Below, in pieces: positions 13,231 to 21,800 of a stretch of DNA of 24,964 nt. Positions within the stretch are counted from its first letter, which is position 1, and every line of letters starts with the position of its first letter. Below the pieces are notes generated by a model. It saw nothing but the letters and a program-made list of their open reading frames with translations, did not search any database and was not told where the DNA came from. Origin of the DNA: CAIZGX01 sp044354975. Lineage in GTDB: Bacteria > Bacteroidota > Bacteroidia > Flavobacteriales_D > Sanyastnellaceae. The DNA lies in NCBI GenBank assembly GCA_044354975.1, contig JBIKZA010000034.1:1-24964 (forward strand). Reading direction: 5' to 3'. A program made the translations under genes and the position numbers.

Positions 13231-15579
13231 ATGGCTACCCTCTGCTTCCACTGCGGCGAAGCTTGCGACAAAGAACTTATTATTCAGGCCGGAAAAAACT
13301 ATTGCTGCAACGGATGCCTTCAAGCACGCATGCTCATAGACAATTCTATTCTGTGCGCACCCGATGACGAAAACTTTGATCCCGAAATAAATAGCAAACG
13401 CTCGTGGAAAGAACTCGACATTCCCACCATTGCGAAACGATTCATCATCTACGAAGATGCCGATGTTAAACACGTGCGCTTCACCCTTTCCAACATTCAT
13501 TGCGCTTCGTGCGTCTATGTGCTGGAACACCTGCACAAACTGGAACCGGGAATCTTAAAGACCGAAGTGCACTTCGCTGAAAAAACCATTCGCATGGTTA
13601 TTCGCAAAGAGGTGCCTCTTTCTAAAGTAGCGCGACAACTGGCTCTCGTAGGATATGCGCCCGACATTGAGTCGGTAGAATCTACTTCTTCCGAAACGGA
13701 AAAATCGCGCAAATTCAGATTGCGCGCATTGGTGATAGCCGGATTCTGCTTTGCGAACATTATGCTCTTCAGCATTCCGGAATACATGGACCTTGAACTA
13801 AAAAACGATCCGAACTTCGTATACTTCTTTCGAACCATCAATGTCCTTCTTTCCCTACCCGTCTTCTTCTACAGCAGCATTGAATTCTATCGCGGTGCCC
13901 TAACCGGCATTCGAAATAAATTCATGCATCTCGATTTCCCTCTGGTAATAAGCCTTTGCGTGGCCTATTCAAGAAGTCTTTACGAAGTCATTTCCAATAC
14001 TGGTTCTGGATATTTCGATTCGTATTCAGGCATTGTGTTCTTCATGCTTATTGGCCGCCATTTTCAAGATCTTCGAACCGATAAATTGGGATTCTCGAAA
14101 TCGTTCAAGAGCTACTTCCCTATTGTTATTTCAACCAAAAGAGGATACGCCTTCCAAAACATTCCATTGGCCGAAGTGCAAGAACAAGACGAAATTGAAA
14201 TTCACAACCAGGAAGTCATTCCTGCAGACGGTATCTTATTGAATGAAGAGGCCGAACTCGATTACGCCTTCGTAACCGGAGAGTCCGATCACAAGTCCAT
14301 TCTTCGCGGAGCCACTGTATACGCAGGCGCGCGAAATTGCAGTGGTAACATTCGCATTCAGGTGGAAAAGGTGATGGGAGACAGTCACCTCGGTTTGCTT
14401 TGGAACAAAGAAGCGCGCAAAGAAGAAAACGCGGAACGACAAAGCTTCACGCATGCCGTGGCGAAATGGTTTACGCTGTTCCTCTTGGTTATGTCGTTCG
14501 GAGCATTTCTTATTCTCTATCCTTCCGACCCGAACAAAGCCTTCCGCGCCTTGACCACCGCGCTCATTGTGGCTTGTCCGTGCGCGCTGTTGCTCTCGCA
14601 TACCTTCACCACAGGAACGGCTTTGCGACTTTTGGCACAAGGAAAACTGTTGCTCAAGAATAGTTTCGTGCTCGATAAACTCGCCACCGTGCAGGCTTTC
14701 TATTTCGATAAAACAGGCACTGTTACCGATACGCATCAGGTTAATGTAAAGTACACAGGCGAAGCCCTTCAACCCGAAGAAAAAAATGCGTTCGGAGAAT
14801 TGCTTGCCTCTTCCCTTCACCCCATTAGTCAATCTTTGCTGAAGGAATTTCCGCGTAACGAACATTGCATCCTTTCCGAATTTGAAGAGACTCCAGGAAT
14901 GGGTACTTCCGGAAAAGTAAACGGTATTTTTTTCGAATTGAAAAAGAATAACGATGGGCCCGGAACCGCTCTTTGGATCAACGGAAAATGGCGTGGCCTC
15001 TTCCACCTAGAATTTGAAATTCGAAGTGGAATGAAGGATATGCTTCAACAAATAAAAAAAGGAAACAAATTGGCATTGCTTTCTGGAGACAGCAATGCCG
15101 ATGATTTGCGTATGCGGAAACTCTTTCCTTTTGGAAGCGAACTAGTCTACAAACTTAGTCCCATTGAAAAAGCCAACGGCATTGCTAAAATGGAAGAAAC
15201 AACACGATGCGCCTACGTAGGCGATGGTTTGAACGACACTGGGGCATTGCAAGAGGCGAGTGTGGGAATTTCCGTGAGCGATGCTCATCAGAGATATACC
15301 CCTGCTGCCGATGTTTTAATTCCTGGAGAACTGCTTCAACACTTACCTTCAATAGTTAGCTATGCGAAGGCGTGCAGAAGAATTGTGTTTTTCAGTTTCG
15401 GACTTTCATTGCTTTACAATGTTATAGGATTGTCTTATGCCCTAACGGGAAACCTCTCTCCGCTTGTTGCTGCGGTGCTTATGCCTGTGAGTACGTTGAC
15501 AATTATTCTCTTCACGACTTCTGCAACCCGACGCGCCTACAACAGGATATTGCTTGACAAAAATCATAAGCGCATTTGA
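13231..15579 (+). CDS. ccoI: Copper-transporting P1B-type ATPase for cbb3 oxidase (CcoI/FixI/CopA2)
   Basis: A 782-residue inner-membrane pump that exports Cu(I) for insertion into the CuB site of the cbb3 oxidase. In order: an N-terminal cysteine cluster (CFHCGEAC and NYCCNGCLQAR, residues 5-32); a heavy-metal-binding domain with CASC at 91-94; membrane helices; the actuator segment (VTGESDHKS); the membrane CPC motif at 449-451 (IVACPCALLLSHT); the phosphorylation motif DKTGT with Asp493; and the hinge motif GDGLNDTGA at 664-672. The N-terminal cysteine module plus HMA domain is characteristic of CcoI rather than general CopA. The TGA stop overlaps the Crp/Fnr-like site at 15576-15589. ccoS follows after 63 nt. 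Confidence 0.95.
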   Translation: MATLCFHCGEACDKELIIQAGKNYCCNGCLQARMLIDNSILCAPDDENFDPEINSKRSWKELDIPTIAKRFIIYEDADVKHVRFTLSNIHCASCVYVLEHLHKLEPGILKTEVHFAEKTIRMVIRKEVPLSKVARQLALVGYAPDIESVESTSSETEKSRKFRLRALVIAGFCFANIMLFSIPEYMDLELKNDPNFVYFFRTINVLLSLPVFFYSSIEFYRGALTGIRNKFMHLDFPLVISLCVAYSRSLYEVISNTGSGYFDSYSGIVFFMLIGRHFQDLRTDKLGFSKSFKSYFPIVISTKRGYAFQNIPLAEVQEQDEIEIHNQEVIPADGILLNEEAELDYAFVTGESDHKSILRGATVYAGARNCSGNIRIQVEKVMGDSHLGLLWNKEARKEENAERQSFTHAVAKWFTLFLLVMSFGAFLILYPSDPNKAFRALTTALIVACPCALLLSHTFTTGTALRLLAQGKLLLKNSFVLDKLATVQAFYFDKTGTVTDTHQVNVKYTGEALQPEEKNAFGELLASSLHPISQSLLKEFPRNEHCILSEFEETPGMGTSGKVNGIFFELKKNNDGPGTALWINGKWRGLFHLEFEIRSGMKDMLQQIKKGNKLALLSGDSNADDLRMRKLFPFGSELVYKLSPIEKANGIAKMEETTRCAYVGDGLNDTGALQEASVGISVSDAHQRYTPAADVLIPGELLQHLPSIVSYAKACRRIVFFSFGLSLLYNVIGLSYALTGNLSPLVAAVLMPVSTLTIILFTTSATRRAYNRILLDKNHKRI

Positions 15580-15589
15580 TGCACCTCAT
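15576..15589. promoter_or_regulatory. Crp/Fnr-like operator before ccoS-ccoNO
   Basis: TTGATGCACCTCAT matches TTGA-N6-TCAT, as do the two sites before the first gene of the locus; the left half TTGAT equals the Fnr half-site. It overlaps the ccoI stop codon. Its centre (15582.5) is about 42 nt upstream of the start predicted from the -7 element at 15612, the classical class II activator position. Confidence 0.5.
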
Positions 15590-15611
15590 AACTCAAAAAG
15601 AGTCGTAGAAA

Positions 15612-15619
15612 TAGTTTTG
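15612..15619 (+). promoter_or_regulatory. -7 promoter element for ccoS-ccoNOQPGH
   Basis: TAGTTTTG matches the Bacteroidota -7 consensus TAnnTTTG and lies in the 63-nt gap before ccoS, 23 nt from the ATG. No good -33 element is visible, as expected for an activator-dependent promoter. A small inverted repeat (ACTC-AAAAA-GAGT, 15591-15603) lies just upstream. Confidence 0.45.
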
Positions 15620-15642
15620 AAGTCGAGGGAAATAGCCAAAAC

Positions 15643-15825
15643 ATGAGTGTTATTTATTTACTTATCGGAATCAGTTTACCGCTTGCAATGGGCTTTCTCA
15701 TTGTGTTTTTGCGTAACGCAAAACTGGGACAGTTCGATGATCTTGAAACACCGGCTATGCGCATCTTATTCGAAGAAAAACCAAAATCACAAACCGAAAT
15801 AACAACCGAAGAACAGCCCAAATGA
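15643..15825 (+). CDS. ccoS: cbb3-type oxidase maturation protein CcoS
   Basis: A 60-residue single-pass membrane protein: one helix at residues 3-23 (SVIYLLIGISLPLAMGFLIV) followed by the family motif GQFDDLETPAMRILFEE and a charged tail. CcoS is required for insertion of haem and CuB into CcoN in proteobacteria. Its small size and the FDDLETP motif make the call firm. The gene starts 63 nt after ccoI, and its ATGA end overlaps the ccoNO start by 4 nt, so the two are translationally coupled. Confidence 0.95.
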   Translation: MSVIYLLIGISLPLAMGFLIVFLRNAKLGQFDDLETPAMRILFEEKPKSQTEITTEEQPK

Positions 15826-17969
15826 ACACGGAAACTTTTTACTACGACAACAAAATTGTAAAGCAATTTGCCATTGCCACTGCCATGTGGGGACTGGTTG
15901 GAATGTTGGTGGGATTAACCATTGCCTTGCAAATGGTTTGGCCATTTTTGAATTTTAATATCCCTGAGACCACCTTCGGACGTCTGCGACCGCTTCACAC
16001 CAATGCAATCATTTTTGCATTCGTAGGAAACGGAATTTTCATGGGCGTGTATTACTCGTTGCAACGTTTGACAAAGGCGCGCATGTTCAGCGACTTACTT
16101 AGTAAGATTCACTTCTGGGGATGGCAGTTGATTATTGTGTTGGCTGCATTGTCTTTGGTAATGGGCTATACAACAGGAAAAGAATACGCCGAGTTGGAAT
16201 GGCCGCTTGATATTTTAATCACTTTAATATGGGTCATCTTCGGGGTGAACATGTTCGGCACGTTAATTAAGCGTCGCGAACGTCACTTGTATGTCGCTAT
16301 CTGGTTCTTCATTGGAACTTGGGTAACCGTGGCTATGCTTCACATAGTGAACAGCATTGAACTTCCTGTTTCCTTCACCAAGAGTTACTCGTATTATGCG
16401 GGTGTTCAAGATGCTTTGGTACAATGGTGGTACGGACACAATGCGGTTGCATTCTTCTTAACCACGCCGTACTTGGGACTCATGTACTACTTCATTCCGA
16501 AGGCGGCCAATCGTCCAATTTATTCGTACCGACTTTCTATTATTCACTTCTGGGCGTTGATCTTCATTTACATCTGGGCAGGTCCGCACCACTTGTTGTA
16601 CACTTCACTTCCAGATTGGGCGCAAAGTATGGGAACCGTATTTAGCATTATGCTTCTTGCTCCGTCTTGGGGTGGTATGATTAACGGACTGCTTACGCTT
16701 CGTGGTGCTTGGGACCGTGTGCGTGAAAGCGCAGTATTGAAGTTCATGGTGGTTGCCATTACTGCATACGGTATGGCCACTTTCGAAGGACCTATGCTTT
16801 CGTTGAAAAATGTTAACGCCATTTCTCACTTTACAGACTGGACCATTGCACACGTTCACGTGGGTGCTTTGGGATGGAACGGATTCCTAACCTTCGGTGT
16901 GTTGTATTGGATAATCCCACGCATGTGGCAAACAGATCTATACTCAAATAAATGGGCGAATTGGCACTTCTGGATTGGAACCCTGGGTATTTTGTTGTAC
17001 GCCATTCCTATGTATTGGGCGGGTTGGATGCAGAGTAGCATGTGGAATGAATTCACTCCGGAAGGACAACTGCAATATCAATTTTTGGAAACGGTTCAAA
17101 CCATGCGTCCGTTTTACATGGCTCGTTCATTAGGAGGATTGCTCTATTTGATTGGTGCAATAATTATGGTGGTGAACTTGGTGAAAACAGCGAAGCAAGG
17201 CGTGTTCTTGGCTCAAGAAAAAGCCGAAGCTGCTCCACTTGAAAAAGTGCGAATCACAGGAAACGAGCACTGGCACCGCGTTATTGAAAGAAGACCGCTT
17301 CAGATGTTGGTGTTCGCCTTGGTGCTTGTTGCCATTGGTGGTGTTATTGAAATGATTCCAACTTTCTTGGTGAAGGAAAACATTCCAACCATTGCCGCTG
17401 TGAAGCCATACACACCGCTTGAATTGGAAGGTCGCGACATTTACATTCGCGAAGGATGTTACACATGTCACTCGCAAATGATTCGTCCATTCCGTTCTGA
17501 AACTGCGCGCTACGGCGACTATTCGAAAGCCGGAGAATTCGTTTATGATCATCCGTTCCAATGGGGGTCGAAGCGCACCGGGCCAGACTTGGCGCGTGAA
17601 GGAACAGGTAGCTTGAAACGCATGGACAGCTGGCATTACAACCACATGATGGACCCTGCTTCAATCTCTACCGGATCTATTATGCCACGCTACCCTTGGT
17701 TGTTCGAAGACAGAATTGACTTCGAAGAAATAACCAATAAAATGGAAGCCATGCAAACTTTGGGTGTGCCTTATACCGATGCAGACATTGCTGCAGGGGC
17801 CGACAGTGCAAGAAGACAAGCACAGCAAATAACAAACGGATTAATGCTCGAGTTCAAGCAAAATCAATTGTTAACGAGTGACGAAGGCCTTCAACCCGAC
17901 CATGAAATCTTAGCGCTCATTGCCTATTTGCAACGCTTAGGAAGAGACGCAGCACCTGTTCAACAATAA
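15822..17969 (+). CDS. ccoNO: cbb3-type cytochrome c oxidase, fused subunits I and II (CcoN-CcoO)
   Basis: The catalytic core of the high-affinity terminal oxidase, reducing O2 to water at the inner membrane. The N-terminal part (about 1-480) is CcoN: low-spin haem ligand His59 (RPLHTNA) and probably His346 (AHVHVGALGWNG), the high-spin haem ligand probably His344, and CuB ligands His206 (WWYGHNAVAFF) with His256/His257 (GPHHLLYTSLPDW). Tyr250 stands 44 residues after His206, matching the His-Tyr cross-link spacing I recall for Pseudomonas stutzeri CcoN. The C-terminal part is CcoO: a membrane helix near 500, then the haem c site CYTCH (546-550), the FRSETARYGDYSKAGEF block and a methionine-containing SIMPRYPWLFE. 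In proteobacteria these are separate genes; fusion is usual in Bacteroidota. Confidence 0.96.
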   Translation: MNTETFYYDNKIVKQFAIATAMWGLVGMLVGLTIALQMVWPFLNFNIPETTFGRLRPLHTNAIIFAFVGNGIFMGVYYSLQRLTKARMFSDLLSKIHFWGWQLIIVLAALSLVMGYTTGKEYAELEWPLDILITLIWVIFGVNMFGTLIKRRERHLYVAIWFFIGTWVTVAMLHIVNSIELPVSFTKSYSYYAGVQDALVQWWYGHNAVAFFLTTPYLGLMYYFIPKAANRPIYSYRLSIIHFWALIFIYIWAGPHHLLYTSLPDWAQSMGTVFSIMLLAPSWGGMINGLLTLRGAWDRVRESAVLKFMVVAITAYGMATFEGPMLSLKNVNAISHFTDWTIAHVHVGALGWNGFLTFGVLYWIIPRMWQTDLYSNKWANWHFWIGTLGILLYAIPMYWAGWMQSSMWNEFTPEGQLQYQFLETVQTMRPFYMARSLGGLLYLIGAIIMVVNLVKTAKQGVFLAQEKAEAAPLEKVRITGNEHWHRVIERRPLQMLVFALVLVAIGGVIEMIPTFLVKENIPTIAAVKPYTPLELEGRDIYIREGCYTCHSQMIRPFRSETARYGDYSKAGEFVYDHPFQWGSKRTGPDLAREGTGSLKRMDSWHYNHMMDPASISTGSIMPRYPWLFEDRIDFEEITNKMEAMQTLGVPYTDADIAAGADSARRQAQQITNGLMLEFKQNQLLTSDEGLQPDHEILALIAYLQRLGRDAAPVQQ

Positions 17970-17981
17970 AACTGAAGCTAG

Positions 17982-18143
17982 ATGAAATTTATAAACTACC
18001 TCGAATCCATTACAGATGTAAGTATCTATCCACTTACCTCCCTGTTCATTTTCGTCATCTTCTTCGCAGGCGTTTTATACCGCGTGCTTCGTGAAGACAA
18101 AGCAAGTATTGAAGAACAAAAAAACATTCCATTCGATCTGTAA
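17982..18143 (+). CDS. ccoQ: Small CcoQ/FixQ-like subunit
   Basis: A 53-residue frame beginning MKFINYLESITDVSIYPLTS at the ATG at 17982 and ending at TAA 18141. It has one hydrophobic helix (about residues 16-33, SLFIFVIFFAGVLYRVL) and a short charged tail. Size, topology, and position 12 nt after ccoNO and 4 nt before ccoP match CcoQ, the small subunit that stabilises the complex in proteobacteria. Sequence similarity in this family is low, so the call rests mainly on context. It is short enough to be missed by length-filtered gene finding. Confidence 0.85.
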   Translation: MKFINYLESITDVSIYPLTSLFIFVIFFAGVLYRVLREDKASIEEQKNIPFDL

Positions 18144-18147
18144 AGCC

Positions 18148-19320
18148 ATGAAAAAAGCTACAACCACATTGGGAATTCTGTTGCTTGCAGGAACACAAGC
18201 CTTCGCCCAAACCGTTACCACTGTTCCAAATGTCAACACCGCTGCACCCGTGGTAGTCAGCAATTATTCACCTTATCAAGACCCCATTTTTTACGGGCTC
18301 ATCTTTGTTGCGGCCATGCTCTTAATTTATATTCTGCAGTTGCAGGGTGTTTTGAAAGCAGTTGCAAAAAAAGCCAAACTTGACAAGCAAAAGCAATCGC
18401 GACAATGGCCCACGACCATTCTAATTATTCTCATTTACTTCGGGTTTTCTAATTCAGCTTCTGCAGCAACTGGAGATGAAATGCTGAAATTCCTTCACAA
18501 CGGATTTGGAAATACACCGTTCAATGCCATGTTTACGCTTATAGCTATTGAGCTGTGCGTAGTGCTTTACTACAACCGCATGATTAAATATTTAACTACT
18601 GATTTTGTTGGATTGAAGGAAGGAGCACCTGAGGCACTTCCTGAGCGCGTAGGCCCTTCCTTCTGGAACAAGTTCCACAAGTCGGTTGAAATTAAAGACG
18701 AAGCAGCTATTCTTACAGACCACGATTACGATGGCATTCGTGAGTTAGACAACGCCTTACCACCTTGGTGGAAGTATGGATTCTACCTAACCATTGTATG
18801 GGCATTCGGATACATGGCCTATTTCCATGCAGGTGGAAATGGACCGTCTTCCATTCAAGAATACCAAACGGAATTAGCAGAAGCTGAAAAGCAAATGGAA
18901 GAGTATCGCTTGAACGCGAAGAACCTTGTCGATGAAACTACTGTTGCGGTGTTAACTGGATCTGAAGACTTGAAAGTGGGCTCTGCCCTATTCGCTTCGA
19001 ACTGCGTAAGCTGTCACGGTGCAAACGCTGAAGGAAAAATTGGTCCGAACCTCACCGATCAATACTGGAAGAACGGAGGTGACATAAAAAACCTTTTCAA
19101 AACAGTGAAAATTGGTGTGACTGGAACAGGAATGAAATCTTGGAAGAACGATTTGTCGGCTATGCAAATGGCTCAAGTAACCAGCTATATTCTTTCCTTG
19201 CAAGGAACGAATCCTGCCAATCCGAAAGCTCCTGAAGGTCCGCTGTATAAGGCCCCTGTAGACAGCACGGCTACTGCTATTTCCGTCTTACCCGATAGCA
19301 CAGCCTCAGCGAAAAAATGA
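18148..19320 (+). CDS. ccoP: cbb3-type cytochrome c oxidase subunit III (CcoP), single-haem form
   Basis: A 390-residue membrane-bound cytochrome c that passes electrons to the CcoNO core. I chose the ATG at 18148, 4 nt after ccoQ, because it gives a good signal peptide (MKKATTTLGILLLAGTQAFA); a frame start at 18091 would lie inside ccoQ. Further hydrophobic segments are near 47-65, 88-105 and 125-142. The CcoP_N motif HDYDGIRELDNALPPWWKYG precedes the last helix (about 212-232). One haem c site is seen, CVSCH at 286-290, with a probable axial methionine in GTGMKSW. Proteobacterial CcoP has two haem sites; the single-haem form with extra N-terminal helices is usual in Bacteroidota. ATGA overlap with ccoG. 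Confidence 0.94.
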   Translation: MKKATTTLGILLLAGTQAFAQTVTTVPNVNTAAPVVVSNYSPYQDPIFYGLIFVAAMLLIYILQLQGVLKAVAKKAKLDKQKQSRQWPTTILIILIYFGFSNSASAATGDEMLKFLHNGFGNTPFNAMFTLIAIELCVVLYYNRMIKYLTTDFVGLKEGAPEALPERVGPSFWNKFHKSVEIKDEAAILTDHDYDGIRELDNALPPWWKYGFYLTIVWAFGYMAYFHAGGNGPSSIQEYQTELAEAEKQMEEYRLNAKNLVDETTVAVLTGSEDLKVGSALFASNCVSCHGANAEGKIGPNLTDQYWKNGGDIKNLFKTVKIGVTGTGMKSWKNDLSAMQMAQVTSYILSLQGTNPANPKAPEGPLYKAPVDSTATAISVLPDSTASAKK

Positions 19321-20723
19321 TAGGAGAAGTCGAAGAAGAGTTTAGAGATTCGGTCGCGCACATTAGCGCTGAAGGAAAACGTGTGTGGTTCTTTCCGAAG
19401 AAACCAAAAGGATATTTTTATAACCTTCGAAGTTATTTGTCGTGGGCTTATTTGGTGGTGTTCTTTGGCTTACCATTTGTCAAATTTCATGGCGCTCCAT
19501 TATTCTTGTTGAATATCATTGATCGCGTTTATATCATCTTCGGTGTTCGTTTTTGGCCACAAGACTTTTTCATTTTCGTATTGGGCATGCTCATCTTCGT
19601 GGTATTCATTATTCTCTTCACTGTTATTTTCGGAAGGGTTTTCTGCGGATGGGTTTGTCCTCAAACCATTTTCATGGAAATGGTTTTTCGCAAGATCGAA
19701 TATTGGATTGAAGGTGATCGTAAAGCGCAAATGACTCTACGCGCTGAACCTTGGAACCGAAAAACATTGTCGCGAAGAATTCTGAAAATATTTTTATTCT
19801 ATGCCGTATCCTTCGCCATTGCCAATACATTCCTTATGTATATCATTGGAAGCGATGCTGTCTGGAACATCGCCACAGAGCCGGTCTCACAACATATCGG
19901 GGGCTTTTCCGCTATCGTCATTTTCAGTTTTGTCTTCTTCTTCATTTACTATTGGTTCCGCGAGCAGGTGTGCTTAATTGTTTGTCCGTATGGAAGAATG
20001 CAAGGCGTCATGCTCGACAAAAATTCCATTGCGGTTACTTACGACCACGTGCGCGGAGAACCAAGAACGAAGCACGTTAAGAAAACGACCGACCAGCCTC
20101 ACGGCGATTGTGTAGATTGTTTAGAATGTATTCGTGTTTGTCCAACGGGCATTGACATTCGCAACGGACTTCAACTGGAATGTGTGAACTGCACCGCCTG
20201 CATGGACGCGTGTGACACCGTAATGGAAAAGACACATCGAGATAAAGGATTGATTCGTTATGCCTCTGAAAACAGTGTCGTATCGAAAACAAAGCTTCGC
20301 ATTAACAAGCGCATACTCGCCTACTGCGTCGTTCTTCTGGCATTAATCTGTGTTGAAGCGTTTTTATTGATTACGCGAAGTGAGTTGGAAGTGAACAGCG
20401 TTCGAACACGAAACACTTTATTCACTGTTGAACCCAACGGCACGATTGGAAACCTCTACAACATTAAACTCATTAACAAGACTTCGGAGGAGATGAATCT
20501 AGAATTTAAGGTTGAAGGGAAGAATGCGAGTTTCGATTGGATTGGCCATCAGAACAAATTGCTGTCGGGCGAAATGAAAAACGGCGAGCTATTCATTTAT
20601 GTTCCCTTGGACGAATTACCTTCTCAGAGAAACCGCGTGGAATTGGAAATATACAGTAACGGCGCGCTGAAAGCCACAGAAAAACTGGTTCTTTTAGCTC
20701 CGAATAAATCGAACAGGCCATGA
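19317..20723 (+). CDS. ccoG: cbb3 oxidase accessory ferredoxin-like membrane protein CcoG
   Basis: A 468-residue inner-membrane iron-sulphur protein thought to reduce Cu(II) to Cu(I) during oxidase assembly. Membrane helices lie near 41-58, 83-106, 160-178 and 195-215. A conserved CGWVCP (Cys110, Cys114) follows the second helix and CLIVCPYGRMQGVM follows the fourth. Two 4Fe-4S ferredoxin motifs are complete: Cys265, 268, 271, 275 and Cys289, 292, 295, 299. Another helix is near 335-352, and the C-terminal about 100 residues form the immunoglobulin-like FixG_C domain facing the periplasm. The start overlaps ccoP by 4 nt and the end overlaps ccoH by 4 nt (ATGA in both cases). Confidence 0.95.
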   Translation: MIGEVEEEFRDSVAHISAEGKRVWFFPKKPKGYFYNLRSYLSWAYLVVFFGLPFVKFHGAPLFLLNIIDRVYIIFGVRFWPQDFFIFVLGMLIFVVFIILFTVIFGRVFCGWVCPQTIFMEMVFRKIEYWIEGDRKAQMTLRAEPWNRKTLSRRILKIFLFYAVSFAIANTFLMYIIGSDAVWNIATEPVSQHIGGFSAIVIFSFVFFFIYYWFREQVCLIVCPYGRMQGVMLDKNSIAVTYDHVRGEPRTKHVKKTTDQPHGDCVDCLECIRVCPTGIDIRNGLQLECVNCTACMDACDTVMEKTHRDKGLIRYASENSVVSKTKLRINKRILAYCVVLLALICVEAFLLITRSELEVNSVRTRNTLFTVEPNGTIGNLYNIKLINKTSEEMNLEFKVEGKNASFDWIGHQNKLLSGEMKNGELFIYVPLDELPSQRNRVELEIYSNGALKATEKLVLLAPNKSNRP

Positions 20724-21163
20724 ATTGGGGATGGAGAATAACTATACTTTACATACTTTTTGCCGCAGGCATTTTGACATTAGTCTTTCTTTCGATTAAC
20801 GAAAAGATTGATCTTGTAGACAAAGGGTATTACGAAAAAGAATTGGTTCATCAAGGAAGATTGGATCAGCAAGCGAACTACGCTTCATTGCCCAACAAGT
20901 GTTCGTTTCAAATTGCAAATGGAAATGCCGTTGTTCACTTTCCGTTTATGTTGAATGAAATGAGGGAAGCTACAGTGAAGGTATATTGCCCAAGCAACAA
21001 TGCCTTCGATGCGAGTTACAACTTAACGGCTTCAACGGATAGCGCTTTTTCCTTCTCACTTCCAACCGGAATTCCTTCACGATATAACATTGAAGTTTTC
21101 TGGAAGAAGGATGGCAAGGAATATTATTTCGAAGAAATAATCGGACACAAGCATGTTCATTGA
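20720..21163 (+). CDS. ccoH: FixH family cbb3 assembly protein (CcoH)
   Basis: A 147-residue single-pass membrane protein. After MNWGWR there is one helix (about residues 7-26), then the family-typical DLVDKGYYEKELVHQGRLDQ segment and a beta-rich periplasmic domain ending in YFEEIIGHKHVH. CcoH binds CcoN and CcoP and stabilises late assembly intermediates in proteobacteria. The histidine-rich end (HKHVH) might bind metal, though this is only suggestive. It overlaps ccoG by 4 nt and the next gene by 11 nt. Confidence 0.92.
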   Translation: MNWGWRITILYILFAAGILTLVFLSINEKIDLVDKGYYEKELVHQGRLDQQANYASLPNKCSFQIANGNAVVHFPFMLNEMREATVKVYCPSNNAFDASYNLTASTDSAFSFSLPTGIPSRYNIEVFWKKDGKEYYFEEIIGHKHVH

Positions 21164-21800
21164 ACTAATTATAGCCGCCCTAACTATGGGCCTTTTAGGA
21201 AGTCTGCACTGCGTTGGCATGTGCGGACCTATAATCCTAAGCATACCTTGGTCGAACACACAAAAGGCTTTACAGATAAGTCTTTATCATTTCGGAAGAG
21301 CCACTACCTACGCCATTATGGGTGCATTGGTTGGAGGTGTTGGACAATTGATTCTTCCAAGAGATATTGGAGTTTGGCCTGCACTCATTAGCGGAAGTGT
21401 TTTAATTCTTGTCTTCCTTGTGCAATCGTTTCCCTCTTTGTTTCAGAATACATTATTCCCTGCATCTTCAATAGCGACTTACTTCCGAAAATTCTTAAAA
21501 ATGGAAAGTGTCTTTTCGCGTTTTTTCATGGGCATGGTCAACGGCATTCTCCCTTGCGGAATGGTCTATTCAGCCTTGGCTGTCGCCATTCTTTATCACA
21601 ATGCCCTGTACTCAGGACTCTTCATGTTTCTATTCGGAATAGGCACCTCTCCCCTGCTTGTTCTTCTTTCCAGAATTAAAATGGCATTAAGCAAATACCC
21701 GTTCTTCAAACGCGAAAAGACCATTCGCTTTGCGTTGCTTATCTTGGGGTTGCTGGTTATCCTGCGCGGTGTGGAGTTTCACACGTGCTGTGCACGATGA
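21153..21800 (+). CDS. TauE/SafE-like (DsbD transmembrane-type) membrane protein, probable copper or cytochrome maturation role
   Basis: A 215-residue protein with about six membrane helices. The first helix ends in SLHCVGMCGP (His19, Cys20, Met23, Cys24), which is the mark of the branch often labelled sulfite exporter TauE/SafE but commonly encoded beside ccoGH. In that setting a copper-transport or redox role in oxidase maturation is more likely than sulfite export; this is inference from position and the metal-type motif. A second glycine/cysteine turn, GILPCGMVYSAL, begins the second half, giving an internal pseudo-repeat. It overlaps ccoH by 11 nt. The last residues (HTCCAR) and the TGA stop fall within the first hairpin and linker of array 6, so the repeat has probably shaped the C-terminus. 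Confidence 0.87.
   Translation: MFIELIIAALTMGLLGSLHCVGMCGPIILSIPWSNTQKALQISLYHFGRATTYAIMGALVGGVGQLILPRDIGVWPALISGSVLILVFLVQSFPSLFQNTLFPASSIATYFRKFLKMESVFSRFFMGMVNGILPCGMVYSALAVAILYHNALYSGLFMFLFGIGTSPLLVLLSRIKMALSKYPFFKREKTIRFALLILGLLVILRGVEFHTCCAR

Noticed and set aside
14236..15006. A 256-residue open frame on the minus strand
   Set aside because: It is antisense to the strongly conserved ccoI gene, and its product has no recognisable features.
18091..18147. An earlier start for ccoP
   Set aside because: It lies within the ccoQ coding frame and would bury the clear signal peptide that begins at 18148.
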